Part shown: piece by piece, positions 8,741 through 15,972 of the stretch
How positions within the stretch are numbered: position 1 is the stretch's first letter
Layout of the letters: the number at the start of each line of letters is the position of its first letter
Assembly (NCBI GenBank): GCA_905234985.1
Contig: CAJOJQ010000042.1
Span: 1 to 46,068, forward strand
Reading direction: 5' to 3'
Origin: an uncultured Christensenellaceae bacterium
GTDB taxonomy: Bacteria > Bacillota > Clostridia > Christensenellales > Aristaeellaceae
Length of the DNA: 46,068 bases
Notes under the pieces: model-generated
The model's database searches: none
What the model saw: only the letters and a program-made list of their open reading frames with translations
What the model was told of the DNA's origin: nothing
Translations under genes and position numbers: made by a program

Positions 8741-9856
8741 TTACCGGAAAATATTCAGCACATCTTTATATGTCATCACGATCATCAGGCCGAACAGCAG
8801 CACGTACCCCGCCATATGCACGTAGGCCTCCACCTTCTGGGGCACGGGCTTGCGGCGGATGGCCTCGATGAGCAGGAACACCAGCCGGCTGCCGTCCAGG
8901 CCGGGGATGGGGATCAGGTTGAACAGGCCCAAGTTCACCGAGATCAGCACCAAAAGCTGACCGTAGGTGATGAACGCGCTCTCCGCGGATTCGGCGGCGG
9001 ATTTCTGGGTTTCCTCGGCGATCAGCTTCACGATGCCCACCGGACCGGACGTCTGCTCCAGCCCCGCGCCGGTGGTGATCAGGTTTCTCAATGCCTCGAT
9101 GATGGCCCCCGCTGCCCGCACGCAGTAATCCGCGCCCAATTCCACGGCCCGGAACACGCTCACGGGGGTATACACCGGCACATAACCGGGGTTCAGGCTC
9201 ACGCCCATGAGATAGCGCTTTTCCGCTTCGCTGAATCGCGGCGACAGCTGCACGGAAAGCAGCTCCTCTCCCCTGCGCACCCCCACCGTCAGCGGTTCCC
9301 CGCCCTCCTGATAGGCATTGATCAGCACCGTCAGGTTCCAGACCGTTCCGTCCTCCGTGACCCCCAAGGCGCTTTGGCCGTTCACCGTTTCTAAGCTGTC
9401 GCCGGGCAAGATGCCCGCCTGCTCCGCCGGGCTGCCCGCGTCCACAGTCAGCACCTTTGGCGCGACGAAATACCCGTTATCCTCTCCCACGGCCCCGAAC
9501 AGCGCCGCCGCCACGATCAGCGCCAGCACAAAATTCATGGCGGGACCCATGAAAATGGTCACCATCCGCCGCCACGGGGCGAACTTGCCGATGGAACGGG
9601 GATCCTCCTTCGCTTCCTTGCCCTCGGTATCGTCCTCGCCGTAAAACATGCAGTAGCCCCCGGCGGGAATCAGCCGCAGGGAAAACTGGGTTTCATGCTT
9701 TTTCCGCTTCCAGGACAGGAGCTTCGGCCCCATGCCGATGGAAAACTCCTTCACCGGAATGCCCGTCAGCCGGGCCGCGAAAAAATGCCCCGCCTCGTGT
9801 ACCGTCACCATCACGCCTAACATCACGATGGCGGCCAACACATACAAAACCGTCAT
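8741..9856 (-). CDS. rseP: Site-2 protease RseP/RasP family
   Basis: An intramembrane zinc metalloprotease (M50B) that cuts anti-sigma factors and remnant signal peptides within the membrane. At 371 aa it has the HEAGH zinc site at residues 20-24 in the first membrane segment, a PDZ domain around residues 110-190 (GSPAEQAGILPGDSLETVNG), and the third ligand motif NLIPIPGLDGSR near the C-terminus, followed by two more membrane segments. AGGAGG lies just before the ATG. A family repeat and a heptamer array separate it from dxr. The membrane anti-sigma-like protein at 15014 is a conceivable substrate, but that is inference. Confidence 0.96.
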   Translation of the reverse strand: MTVLYVLAAIVMLGVMVTVHEAGHFFAARLTGIPVKEFSIGMGPKLLSWKRKKHETQFSLRLIPAGGYCMFYGEDDTEGKEAKEDPRSIGKFAPWRRMVTIFMGPAMNFVLALIVAAALFGAVGEDNGYFVAPKVLTVDAGSPAEQAGILPGDSLETVNGQSALGVTEDGTVWNLTVLINAYQEGGEPLTVGVRRGEELLSVQLSPRFSEAEKRYLMGVSLNPGYVPVYTPVSVFRAVELGADYCVRAAGAIIEALRNLITTGAGLEQTSGPVGIVKLIAEETQKSAAESAESAFITYGQLLVLISVNLGLFNLIPIPGLDGSRLVFLLIEAIRRKPVPQKVEAYVHMAGYVLLFGLMIVMTYKDVLNIFR

Positions 9857-9881
9857 AGAACCTCCTAAGTTGGAGGAGATG

Positions 9882-9934
9882 CTGGGGGAAACCCGCTTTT
9901 TTGAAAAAAGCAGGTTTCCCCCAGACCCCCTTCC
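9882..9934 (-). repeat. Hairpin repeat, copy H1
   Basis: CTGGGGGAAACC (9882-9893) pairs perfectly with GGTTTCCCCCAG (9913-9924) around an inner GCTTTTTT/AAAAAAGC stem, followed by ACCCCCTTCC. The same outer stem and tail, with a different inner stem, occur at 21939-21989. It lies between dxr and rseP, 25 bases before the rseP start. Confidence 0.8.
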
Positions 9935-10020
9935 TGAAAAACACCTCGGGAAACTACAATAATCCTCTTTCCTATCTTGATTCCCCGTGCCGCGATTTTA
10001 TGAATAAAGAGACTATCCCA

Positions 10021-10048
10021 TCTCAACTCTCAACTCTTAACTCTTAAC
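10021..10048 (-). repeat. Heptamer array overlapping the dxr stop codon
   Basis: Four consecutive heptamers: on the plus strand TCTCAAC twice, then TCTTAAC twice. On the dxr strand this reads GTTAAGA, GTTAAGA, GTTGAGA, GTTGAGA. The dxr TAA stop (10044-10046) is inside the first unit. A similar arrangement, with a different heptamer, occurs at the ribF stop. Confidence 0.85.
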
Positions 10049-11186
10049 CATTCAGCAGCTTCCCCGCCGTTTCCCTCGCCAGCGCGTCTGCCCGGTCAAT
10101 ATCGTCCAAATTCCGGGCGGGCAGGCCGCCGTGCTTCTGCAATGTAGCTTCCACGATTTCGGGGATGCGGCCAAAGGGGATTTCTCCCCGCAGGAAGGCG
10201 TAGCACGCTTCCTCGTTGGCGGCGTTCAGCACGCAGCAAGCCGCGCCCCCCGCTTTCAGCGCCTCATACGCCATGCGAATGGCCGGGAACTTTTCCGGGT
10301 CGGGCCGTTCAAAGGTCAGTTGAGCGACAGCAAATAAATCCAGGGGTTTACTGCCCGTTTCCAGCCTTTCCGGGTACGTCATGGCGTACAGGATGGGCAG
10401 CTTCATATCCGGCACGCCCATTTGTGCGATCACCGCCCCGTCCTTGAATTCCACGGCGGAATGGACGATGCTCTGGGGATGGACGACCACCTGAATCTGC
10501 TCGGGCCGGGCGCTGAACAGCCACTTGGCCTCGATGATTTCCAGCGCCTTATTGAACATGGACGCCGAATCGATGGTGATTTTCGCGCCCATATTCCAGG
10601 TGGGATGGCCCAGCGCCTCCGCCACCGTGGCGGTTTTGACCCGCTCCCTGTCCCAGGTGCGGAAGGGCCCGCCGGAGGCCGTCAGCAGGATTTTTTCATA
10701 CTTATTGGGTCCCGCCCCCTGCAAACACTGGAAAATGGCGCTGTGCTCGCTGTCCACAGGCAATAGTGTGCCCGTCGGGCAGGCGTTCATCACCATTTCG
10801 CCCCCGGCCACCAGGGTTTCCTTGTTCGCCAGCAGCACCCGCTTGCCCGCCTGCCGGGCGGCCATGACGGATTTTAAGCCCACCATGCCCACCACGGCGG
10901 CCAGCACGTCCTGCCCTTCCGCTTCCCGCGCCACCTCCGCCAGGGCCTGGGGGGCGAAGCGGAATTCGCAGAAATTCAGGTCGCCGGGCACTTCCACCGG
11001 CTCCGAAACGCCGGTCAGCGCCGCCAGCCGGGGCCGCAGTTTCCTTACCTGCTCAAACAGCAGCGCCGCGTTCTTGTGGGCGGTAAGCGCCGTTACAAAA
11101 AAGCGGTCGGGGTGCAGCCCGATCACTTCAATGGCCTGTTTGCCGATGGAACCGGTGCTGCCCAAAATGGCGATGCCGCGTTTCAT
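10044..11186 (-). CDS. dxr: 1-deoxy-D-xylulose 5-phosphate reductoisomerase
   Basis: DXR converts DXP to methylerythritol 4-phosphate with NADPH, the first committed MEP step. The protein has the NADPH loop ILGSTGSIGKQAIEV at the N-terminus, the substrate motifs DSEHSAIFQCLQG and ITIDSASMFNKALE, and the usual length (380 aa). The chosen start is MKRGIAI at 11186, with GGTGAGG just upstream; an in-frame ATG at 11198 would add four residues. It follows cdsA by about 20 bases. Its stop codon is embedded in the heptamer array at 10021-10048. Confidence 0.97.
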   Translation of the reverse strand: MKRGIAILGSTGSIGKQAIEVIGLHPDRFFVTALTAHKNAALLFEQVRKLRPRLAALTGVSEPVEVPGDLNFCEFRFAPQALAEVAREAEGQDVLAAVVGMVGLKSVMAARQAGKRVLLANKETLVAGGEMVMNACPTGTLLPVDSEHSAIFQCLQGAGPNKYEKILLTASGGPFRTWDRERVKTATVAEALGHPTWNMGAKITIDSASMFNKALEIIEAKWLFSARPEQIQVVVHPQSIVHSAVEFKDGAVIAQMGVPDMKLPILYAMTYPERLETGSKPLDLFAVAQLTFERPDPEKFPAIRMAYEALKAGGAACCVLNAANEEACYAFLRGEIPFGRIPEIVEATLQKHGGLPARNLDDIDRADALARETAGKLLNG

Positions 11187-11208
11187 GACCTCACCCATCC
11201 CTTTTCCG

Positions 11209-12027
11209 TCACGCCGCGAACCAATGCGCGGCGAAATTGTAATACACGTAGATAATGACCGCCGTCCAGTATACGCTGTCCAGCCGGTCCATCATGCCGC
11301 CGTGGCCGGGAATAATGTTGCTGAAATCCTTGATGCCGCAGTGGCGCTTCACCAGGGACGCAAACAGATCGCCCATCTGCCCGGCTACGCCGCCCAGCAA
11401 GCCCAGCACCAGGAAATGCCACAGGGGCGGAATGGAAACGAACGCGGAAAAAACGCCCGCTGTCGCCAGGGACCAAATCACGCTGCCACCCAGGCCCGCC
11501 GCCGCGCCCTCGATGGATTTATTGGGGCTCACCGCGGGGCACAGCTTCCGCTTGCCGAAATGGCTGCCGATAAAGTAGGCCATAGTATCCCCGAACAGGG
11601 GCACGCCGAAGGCCAGCACCAGCAGCATGGATTGGTTCATCTGGCCCGGCGCTTTTTGCAGCCCTAACATGCACATGCCCGGCAGCAGCACGCTCACCAG
11701 CGGCAGGCAGGACACTGTGATGTCCTCCAATTTGGGTTCCTTGCGGAAGATCACCGTCATGGAAATGAGCATGAACGTGCCGCCCACCAGCGGCATCATC
11801 AGCGCCACGCTGCCATAATAGTGGTACAGAGGAATAGAGAGGGCGAAGCACAGCCAGCAGGGCCACTGCACGGGATCATGCCCCGCCTGCACCGTAGCCC
11901 GGATCATTTCATAGAAGGAAAGGCTGGTGGTGATGACGCAGGGCACGGCGAACCAAAGCCCCCCGCCCCACAGGGCGAGAAAAAGCACGGCGGTCAATGC
12001 AAGGCCCGTGATCGTTCGCTTGATCAT
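11209..12027 (-). CDS. cdsA: Phosphatidate cytidylyltransferase
   Basis: CdsA makes CDP-diacylglycerol from CTP and phosphatidic acid, feeding phospholipid synthesis in the membrane. The protein (272 aa) is a multi-pass membrane protein with the family signature near the C-terminus, IKDFSNIIPGHGGMMDRLDS. Its ATG overlaps the uppS stop by four bases (ATGA), indicating translational coupling, as is usual for this operon. Confidence 0.96.
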   Translation of the reverse strand: MIKRTITGLALTAVLFLALWGGGLWFAVPCVITTSLSFYEMIRATVQAGHDPVQWPCWLCFALSIPLYHYYGSVALMMPLVGGTFMLISMTVIFRKEPKLEDITVSCLPLVSVLLPGMCMLGLQKAPGQMNQSMLLVLAFGVPLFGDTMAYFIGSHFGKRKLCPAVSPNKSIEGAAAGLGGSVIWSLATAGVFSAFVSIPPLWHFLVLGLLGGVAGQMGDLFASLVKRHCGIKDFSNIIPGHGGMMDRLDSVYWTAVIIYVYYNFAAHWFAA

Positions 12028-12737
12028 GTTTTCCGTCCTCCAAAACGCCGATCCCTGCTGCCGAAAGCGGCCAGCGCTTCATGATAGGCGGCCAGATCAA
12101 AGTCCGGCCACAGCACCGTAGGGAACACAAACTCGGCGTAAGCGCACTGGTACAAAAGGAAATTGCTCAGCCGCATTTCCCCGCTGGTGCGGATCAAAAG
12201 ATCCACATCCGGCAGACCCTTGGTGTACAGTTCGTCCGCAAGGGCCTGTTCGGTAATGTCCTCGGGACGTATTTCGCCCCGGACGGCTTTTTCGGCCAGG
12301 ATGCGCGCCGCCCGTGCCAGCTCCGCCCGGCTGCCGTAGTTGATGGCGATATTGAGCTTTAAGCCCGTGTTGTTTTTCGTTCGTTCCTCGGCCTTGATCA
12401 GCGCCTGACGCTGCTTTTCCGGCATGCCGTCCTTATCGCCTAAGATGCGGATGCACACCCGATTTTCATCCAGCTCGTCGATTTCCTTGGTGAAATACTC
12501 CAGCAGCAGCCCCATGAGGGCTTCCACCTCTTCCGGGGAGCGCCGCCAGTTTTCCGTGGAAAAGGCGTACAGCGACAGGGCCTCAATGCCGATATCGCTG
12601 CTTTCCCGGATGATGGCGCGCAGGGCTTCCACGCCCTTGCGATGGCCCAAAGCCACCCGCAGGGCGTTCTTCTTGGCCCAGCGCCCGTTGCCATCCATGA
12701 TGATCGCCACGTGCCGGGGAAGGGCGGATGTATTCAT
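12024..12737 (-). CDS. uppS: Undecaprenyl diphosphate synthase
   Basis: A cis-prenyltransferase that builds the C55 carrier lipid for cell-wall synthesis, using isoprenoids supplied by the dxr/ispG pathway in the same operon. The 237-aa protein shows HVAIIMDGNGRWAKK at the N-terminus (catalytic Asp), ALSLYAFSTENWRR, and RTSGEMRLSNFLLYQ near the C-terminus. It overlaps the 69-aa ORF upstream and cdsA downstream by four bases each. Confidence 0.97.
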   Translation of the reverse strand: MNTSALPRHVAIIMDGNGRWAKKNALRVALGHRKGVEALRAIIRESSDIGIEALSLYAFSTENWRRSPEEVEALMGLLLEYFTKEIDELDENRVCIRILGDKDGMPEKQRQALIKAEERTKNNTGLKLNIAINYGSRAELARAARILAEKAVRGEIRPEDITEQALADELYTKGLPDVDLLIRTSGEMRLSNFLLYQCAYAEFVFPTVLWPDFDLAAYHEALAAFGSRDRRFGGRKT

Positions 12738-12943
12738 GCTTCGTTTTTCCTTTCTGGAATGGAATCAAGAAACCGGGCCGCGATCCATACCCCCTCCCGG
12801 CAGGCCACTACCCGCAGCGTGCCCTCCTGCCGCGTTTGACCGTCCCGGCGGGGGGCGGCGGTTTCCACGACGCGAGGCGGCGCTTCCTCCGGGGAAAGGG
12901 AAGAAAGGGCCTCCCCCAGCGGGCGGCCCAATATATTCCGCAT
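12734..12943 (-). CDS. Small coupled ORF between frr and uppS, 69 aa
   Basis: The ATG overlaps the frr stop by one base (TGATG) and its own stop overlaps the uppS ATG by four bases (ATGA). Being tightly coupled on both sides argues strongly that it is translated. The protein starts MRNILGRPLGEALSSLSPEE, resembling one beta-alpha unit of a PASTA-like fold, then has GTLRVVACREGVWIAARF, which looks like a beta hairpin. It has no signal peptide or membrane segment. I have a general recollection of similar short proteins at this position in other Clostridia, but no named function. It could tune expression of, or bind near, the cell-envelope enzymes around it. Confidence 0.75.
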   Translation of the reverse strand: MRNILGRPLGEALSSLSPEEAPPRVVETAAPRRDGQTRQEGTLRVVACREGVWIAARFLDSIPERKNEA

Positions 12944-13500
12944 CAGACTTCCATGATCTCCTTTTCTTTTTCCGCCGCGATCTTATCCACGTCCTTGATC
13001 TGGGCGTCGGTCAGCTTCTGCAATTCGTCCTCGGCCTTGCGCTGATCGTCCTCGGTGATCTGGGAATCCTTCTTGAGCTTCTTGATCTGCTCCATGGCGT
13101 CGCGCCGGGTGTTGCGCATGGCCACCTTGGCTTCCTCCGCGCCCTTGCGCACCACCTTGGTCAGCTCCCTGCGGCGTTCCTCGTTCAGCTCAGGCACCAC
13201 CAGACGGATGAGCTTGCCGTCGTTGGAGGGGTTCATGCCCAGGTCGCTCTTCTGGATGGCCTTTTCCACCAGGGGAATGGCCTTGGGGTCCCACAGGGCG
13301 ATGGTCAGCAGGCGGGGTTCGGGACTGTTGATGTTGCCCATCTGCTTGAGCGGGGTGGCGGTGCCGTAATAATCCACCACGATGCGGTCCAGGATCTGGG
13401 GATTGGCGCGGCCCGCCCGCAGGGACAGCATATCCTTCTGATAGAATTCCTTGGTCTTGATCATTTTTTCCTTGGCGGTGTCGATAACCTTCTTGTACAT
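12943..13500 (-). CDS. frr: Ribosome recycling factor
   Basis: RRF splits the post-termination ribosome with EF-G. The 185-aa protein has the standard length and features: DMLSLRAGRANPQILDRI, the PLKQMGNI turn, and the C-terminal KLTDAQIKDVDKIAAEKEKEIMEV region, which forms one of the long helices. AGGAGG precedes the ATG. It is the first gene of the operon running to polC. A promoter lies 37-65 bases upstream. Confidence 0.98.
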   Translation of the reverse strand: MYKKVIDTAKEKMIKTKEFYQKDMLSLRAGRANPQILDRIVVDYYGTATPLKQMGNINSPEPRLLTIALWDPKAIPLVEKAIQKSDLGMNPSNDGKLIRLVVPELNEERRRELTKVVRKGAEEAKVAMRNTRRDAMEQIKKLKKDSQITEDDQRKAEDELQKLTDAQIKDVDKIAAEKEKEIMEV

Positions 13501-13536
13501 ACCCGTTCCTCCTGTTCAATTGATTTGCTGATACTT

Positions 13537-13565
13537 ATTTTACTCTGTTTTTGCCGATTAAGCAA
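13537..13565 (-). promoter_or_regulatory. Promoter of the frr-uppS-cdsA-dxr operon
   Basis: On the minus strand, TTGCTT (13560-13565), a 17-base spacer, then TAAAAT (13537-13542). It lies about 40 bases before the frr ATG and between frr and the inverted heptamer array. Confidence 0.65.
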
Positions 13566-13606
13566 GCGTTTCCTTTCCGTTTTTGCAATTATGCGGCACG
13601 CATATA

Positions 13607-13717
13607 AGGAAGTGGGAGGTAGGAGGTAGGAAGTAGGAGGTTTTATCTTGTTCACAAAAGCGAAAAGCTGCCGTTCTCGACAATAATAAACCTCCTACTT
13701 CCTACCTCCTACTTCCT
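13607..13717. repeat. Inverted heptamer array forming a long hairpin
   Basis: The left arm (13607-13641) is five heptamers of the type AGGAGGT or AGGAAGT. The right arm (13690-13717) is four heptamers of the complement, ACCTCCT or ACTTCCT. The arms pair perfectly for about 24 bases around a 48-base loop. The right arm contains the ribF stop codon (13716-13718). The sequence AGGAGGT is a full Shine-Dalgarno match, so the RNA from either strand carries several copies of it (one in each arm). Confidence 0.9.
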
Positions 13718-14273
13718 ACCTGTGATTCATCATTTCTCGCAGTTCAGGGGACAAGGGCCGTCCCAGCATTTCCTCCGCCAAGGGAGCGTTCCCCGCCAAA
13801 ATGGCTTTGCGGATGGCGGTGCTGGACACCCGGATGCCGTCAGGAAGAGCAACCGGCGGACATACCGTAAGCCCCACGCCCGCTTCCCGGCACAGCGCTT
13901 CCAGCTCCTTCACGCCCCAGCCGCCCCGGTAGCCGAAACGGTGATCGTCGCCGCAGACCACATGGCGGGCGTTCAGGCTGCCCAGCACAATGCCGCGGAA
14001 AAAATCATCGCCGGCCATGCGCCGCATATCCTCGTTGAAGGCGCTCACCGCCACCCGGTCCGCCCCCGCCGCTTTGAGCAGCGTTTCCCGCTCGCTTAGG
14101 GTGGTCAGGGCAAAATCCTTTTCTCCCGGCGCCCGGTCAAAGGTGTGGGCACACACGATCAATCCCTGTTCCCGGGCGATGTCCTTTGCCGCCCGCATCA
14201 GCGACAGGTGCCCCTTGTGTACCCCGTCAAAAAAGCCCAAACATACAACGCTTGGCGCGTTGAGTTCATCCAT
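13716..14273 (-). CDS. ribF: FAD synthetase (RibF N-terminal domain only)
   Basis: The protein begins MDELNAPSVVCLGFFDGVHKGHL, with the nucleotidyltransferase motif GFFDGVHKGH (HxGH class), and ends with RVSSTAIRKAI, the FMN-adenylyltransferase signature. The start at 14273 has AAAGGAGAC 7 bases upstream. Only 185 residues are present: the riboflavin kinase half (about 120 residues) of ordinary bifunctional RibF is missing, and the gene ends inside a heptamer array. It could be a genuine single-domain FMN adenylyltransferase or a gene trimmed at its 3' end; the clean end of the domain favours the first. A separate riboflavin kinase would then be needed elsewhere. Confidence 0.88.
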   Translation of the reverse strand: MDELNAPSVVCLGFFDGVHKGHLSLMRAAKDIAREQGLIVCAHTFDRAPGEKDFALTTLSERETLLKAAGADRVAVSAFNEDMRRMAGDDFFRGIVLGSLNARHVVCGDDHRFGYRGGWGVKELEALCREAGVGLTVCPPVALPDGIRVSSTAIRKAILAGNAPLAEEMLGRPLSPELREMMNHR

Positions 14274-14325
14274 CGGTATGTCTCCTTTGATGCCGCATTG
14301 CTTCCCGCCCGCCGCATCTGGCCAT

Positions 14326-14354
14326 ATTCTACCACAGTTTTTCAACCCGCGCAA
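14326..14354 (-). promoter_or_regulatory. Promoter of ribF
   Basis: On the minus strand, TTGCGC (14349-14354), 17-base spacer, TAGAAT (14326-14331). It is divergent from, and about 45 bases from, the sigma-factor promoter. Confidence 0.5.
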
Positions 14355-14396
14355 CCTGCGCCTTTCGCTTCCAATTGTAACACTTTGCGGCGCGAA

Positions 14397-14425
14397 TTGA
14401 CTTTTCTCCATCCCTTTCCTATACT
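14397..14425 (+). promoter_or_regulatory. Promoter of the sigma/anti-sigma operon
   Basis: TTGACT (14397-14402), a 17-base spacer, TATACT (14420-14425): close to housekeeping consensus. The expected transcript start is near 14432, which rules out the longer in-frame extension upstream of the sigma gene and supports the TTG start at 14469. Confidence 0.65.
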
Positions 14426-14468
14426 GTACGTGCTGGCACCCGATTACCAAAGAAGGCGTGGGATTGAA

Positions 14469-15017
14469 TTGATACCCCTTGTATTCCTGCTGATCGAAAA
14501 CGAGGACGACCGGCTGTTTCTGGAAAACGTATATCTGCAATACCACAGGCTGATGTACGTGCAGGCCCTGCAAATATTGAAGCAAAGCCAGGCGGCGGAA
14601 GACGCGGTGAGCGACAGTCTGCTTTCGCTTACGAAAAAAATTTACCTGCTGCGCTCCTTTGACTGCAACAAACTGCGCTCCTACGTTGTCATTACTGTCA
14701 GGCATACCGCCGTCACCCACCTGAACCGGGGGAAGCGGGAGCGTCTGCCGGGAGATGCCACCCTGGAGGAAATGGCGGGCACGGCCAAAGTTGACGCCCG
14801 TTTGCTTTCCCATGCGGGGGTCGAGGGCATCAAAGACGCCATCCGCGCCCTGTCTCCCCGGGAAAAAGACATGATGCTGATGAAGTATTTCCGGGAGATG
14901 ACGGAGCAGGAAATCGCCGATGAAATGAGGCTAAAGCCCGTATCGGTGCGGACGTGCCTGAGCCGGGCACGGAAGCATTTGACCCAATTGCTGAAAGAAA
15001 GGGGGGAGAGTATATGA
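14469..15017 (+). CDS. ECF-like RNA polymerase sigma factor
   Basis: A 182-aa sigma-70 family protein with only regions 2 and 4. Region 2 covers about residues 15-75 (YHRLMYVQALQILKQSQAAE, then DAVSDSLLSLTKKI). Region 4 covers about 120-175 (LSPREKDMMLMKYFREMTEQ, then the helix-turn-helix EIADEMRLKPVSVRTCLSRA). I place the start at TTG 14469, giving MIPLVFLLIENEDDR, because the promoter at 14397-14425 excludes anything much further upstream. The stop overlaps the next gene's ATG (ATGA), so sigma and partner are coupled. It probably responds to an envelope signal. Confidence 0.88.
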   Translation: MIPLVFLLIENEDDRLFLENVYLQYHRLMYVQALQILKQSQAAEDAVSDSLLSLTKKIYLLRSFDCNKLRSYVVITVRHTAVTHLNRGKRERLPGDATLEEMAGTAKVDARLLSHAGVEGIKDAIRALSPREKDMMLMKYFREMTEQEIADEMRLKPVSVRTCLSRARKHLTQLLKERGESI

Positions 15018-15889
15018 AACGCGAGGAAGACTGGCTGCGGGAAGCCTGCGCCCAATTGGCTCAGGAAGAAACAGCGCAGTTAGAGCAAAATCTCACCCGC
15101 GCCGAACTGCTTAAAGCGGAGGAAACCTACCGCCGCCACCGGCGGAAGGCCCTTGCCCTGATTCGCCGGAACACGCGGAAGCAATCCCCCGCCCGGATCG
15201 TCCTGCGCGCCGCCGCCGTGCTTCTGGTGCTGGCCGGGGCAGTCTATCTGTCCCTCCGCCAGTCGCCGCCGGATACGGTGCCGCAAACCCATCTTACCGC
15301 CGCCACCGCCGCCCCCTATTATTCCCCCACGCCGTCACCAAATCCAACCACGTTTTTAGAAGGTTCCCCCACTCTATCCACAAATCCAGTCGAAATAAGC
15401 ACAGCAGTTCCCACTGAACAGCCAACTTCCTGGCCTTCTCCCACAGTCATCCCCACTTTGGCGTCCACCGCTGAACCGACGCCTACCCCCGAACCCACCG
15501 CGACGCCCTCTCCCGAGCCGACGCCCACTCCGCTTCCCACGCCCGCGCCCAGCGCCGTTCCTTCCCCGCCGGAGGGCTGGACAGGCAATTACTTCCCCAT
15601 GGGCCTGCTGGACGCGGACAAGCCGGATATTTTGTGGGGGGACGGCTGGCAGCAGGCAGCCTGGGATGGATGGGCATTTACCGAATACACGGACGACCGG
15701 ATGCTGGACGTGCCCGAAGGTGCCGAAATTTCCTACGTCCAATGGGAGGATACGGTAGCTCTGCGGGCGGAGACAGCCGATGGCGTTACCCTGATCTGGG
15801 TACAGCACGACCACAGCCTGCGCCTGTTCTCCAAAGATGGGGACACACTGGAAATGGCAAAAAGCGTAAAAAAATTTTTTGAAGAATGA
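15014..15889 (+). CDS. Membrane anti-sigma-like protein with Pro/Thr linker
   Basis: Coupled to the sigma gene by an ATGA overlap and preceded by GGGGGGAGAG. At 291 aa it has a cytoplasmic, charged N-terminal part (residues 1-60), one membrane helix (about 62-80, VLRAAAVLLVLAGAVYLSL), a low-complexity linker of roughly 95 residues dominated by Pro, Thr and Ser with repeated PTPTP/EPT units, and a compact C-terminal domain (about 185-291, from WTGNYFPMG) rich in Trp and acidic residues. Gene position and topology are those of an anti-sigma factor. The outer domain is not recognised; it may resemble DUF4367-type sensors. The Pro/Thr linker probably spans the cell wall. Confidence 0.75.
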   Translation: MKREEDWLREACAQLAQEETAQLEQNLTRAELLKAEETYRRHRRKALALIRRNTRKQSPARIVLRAAAVLLVLAGAVYLSLRQSPPDTVPQTHLTAATAAPYYSPTPSPNPTTFLEGSPTLSTNPVEISTAVPTEQPTSWPSPTVIPTLASTAEPTPTPEPTATPSPEPTPTPLPTPAPSAVPSPPEGWTGNYFPMGLLDADKPDILWGDGWQQAAWDGWAFTEYTDDRMLDVPEGAEISYVQWEDTVALRAETADGVTLIWVQHDHSLRLFSKDGDTLEMAKSVKKFFEE

Positions 15890-15972
15890 AACAATCCGCC
15901 CCGCTGCCTCGTCTAAATAAACGAACACCGGAAAAACCCTGACGGCGGAACCACGAAAGGAGATCAAATCCC

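Noticed and set aside
14274..14813. N-terminal extension of ribF
   Set aside because: It overlaps the divergent sigma promoter and gene; AAAGGAGAC at 14273 fixes the start.
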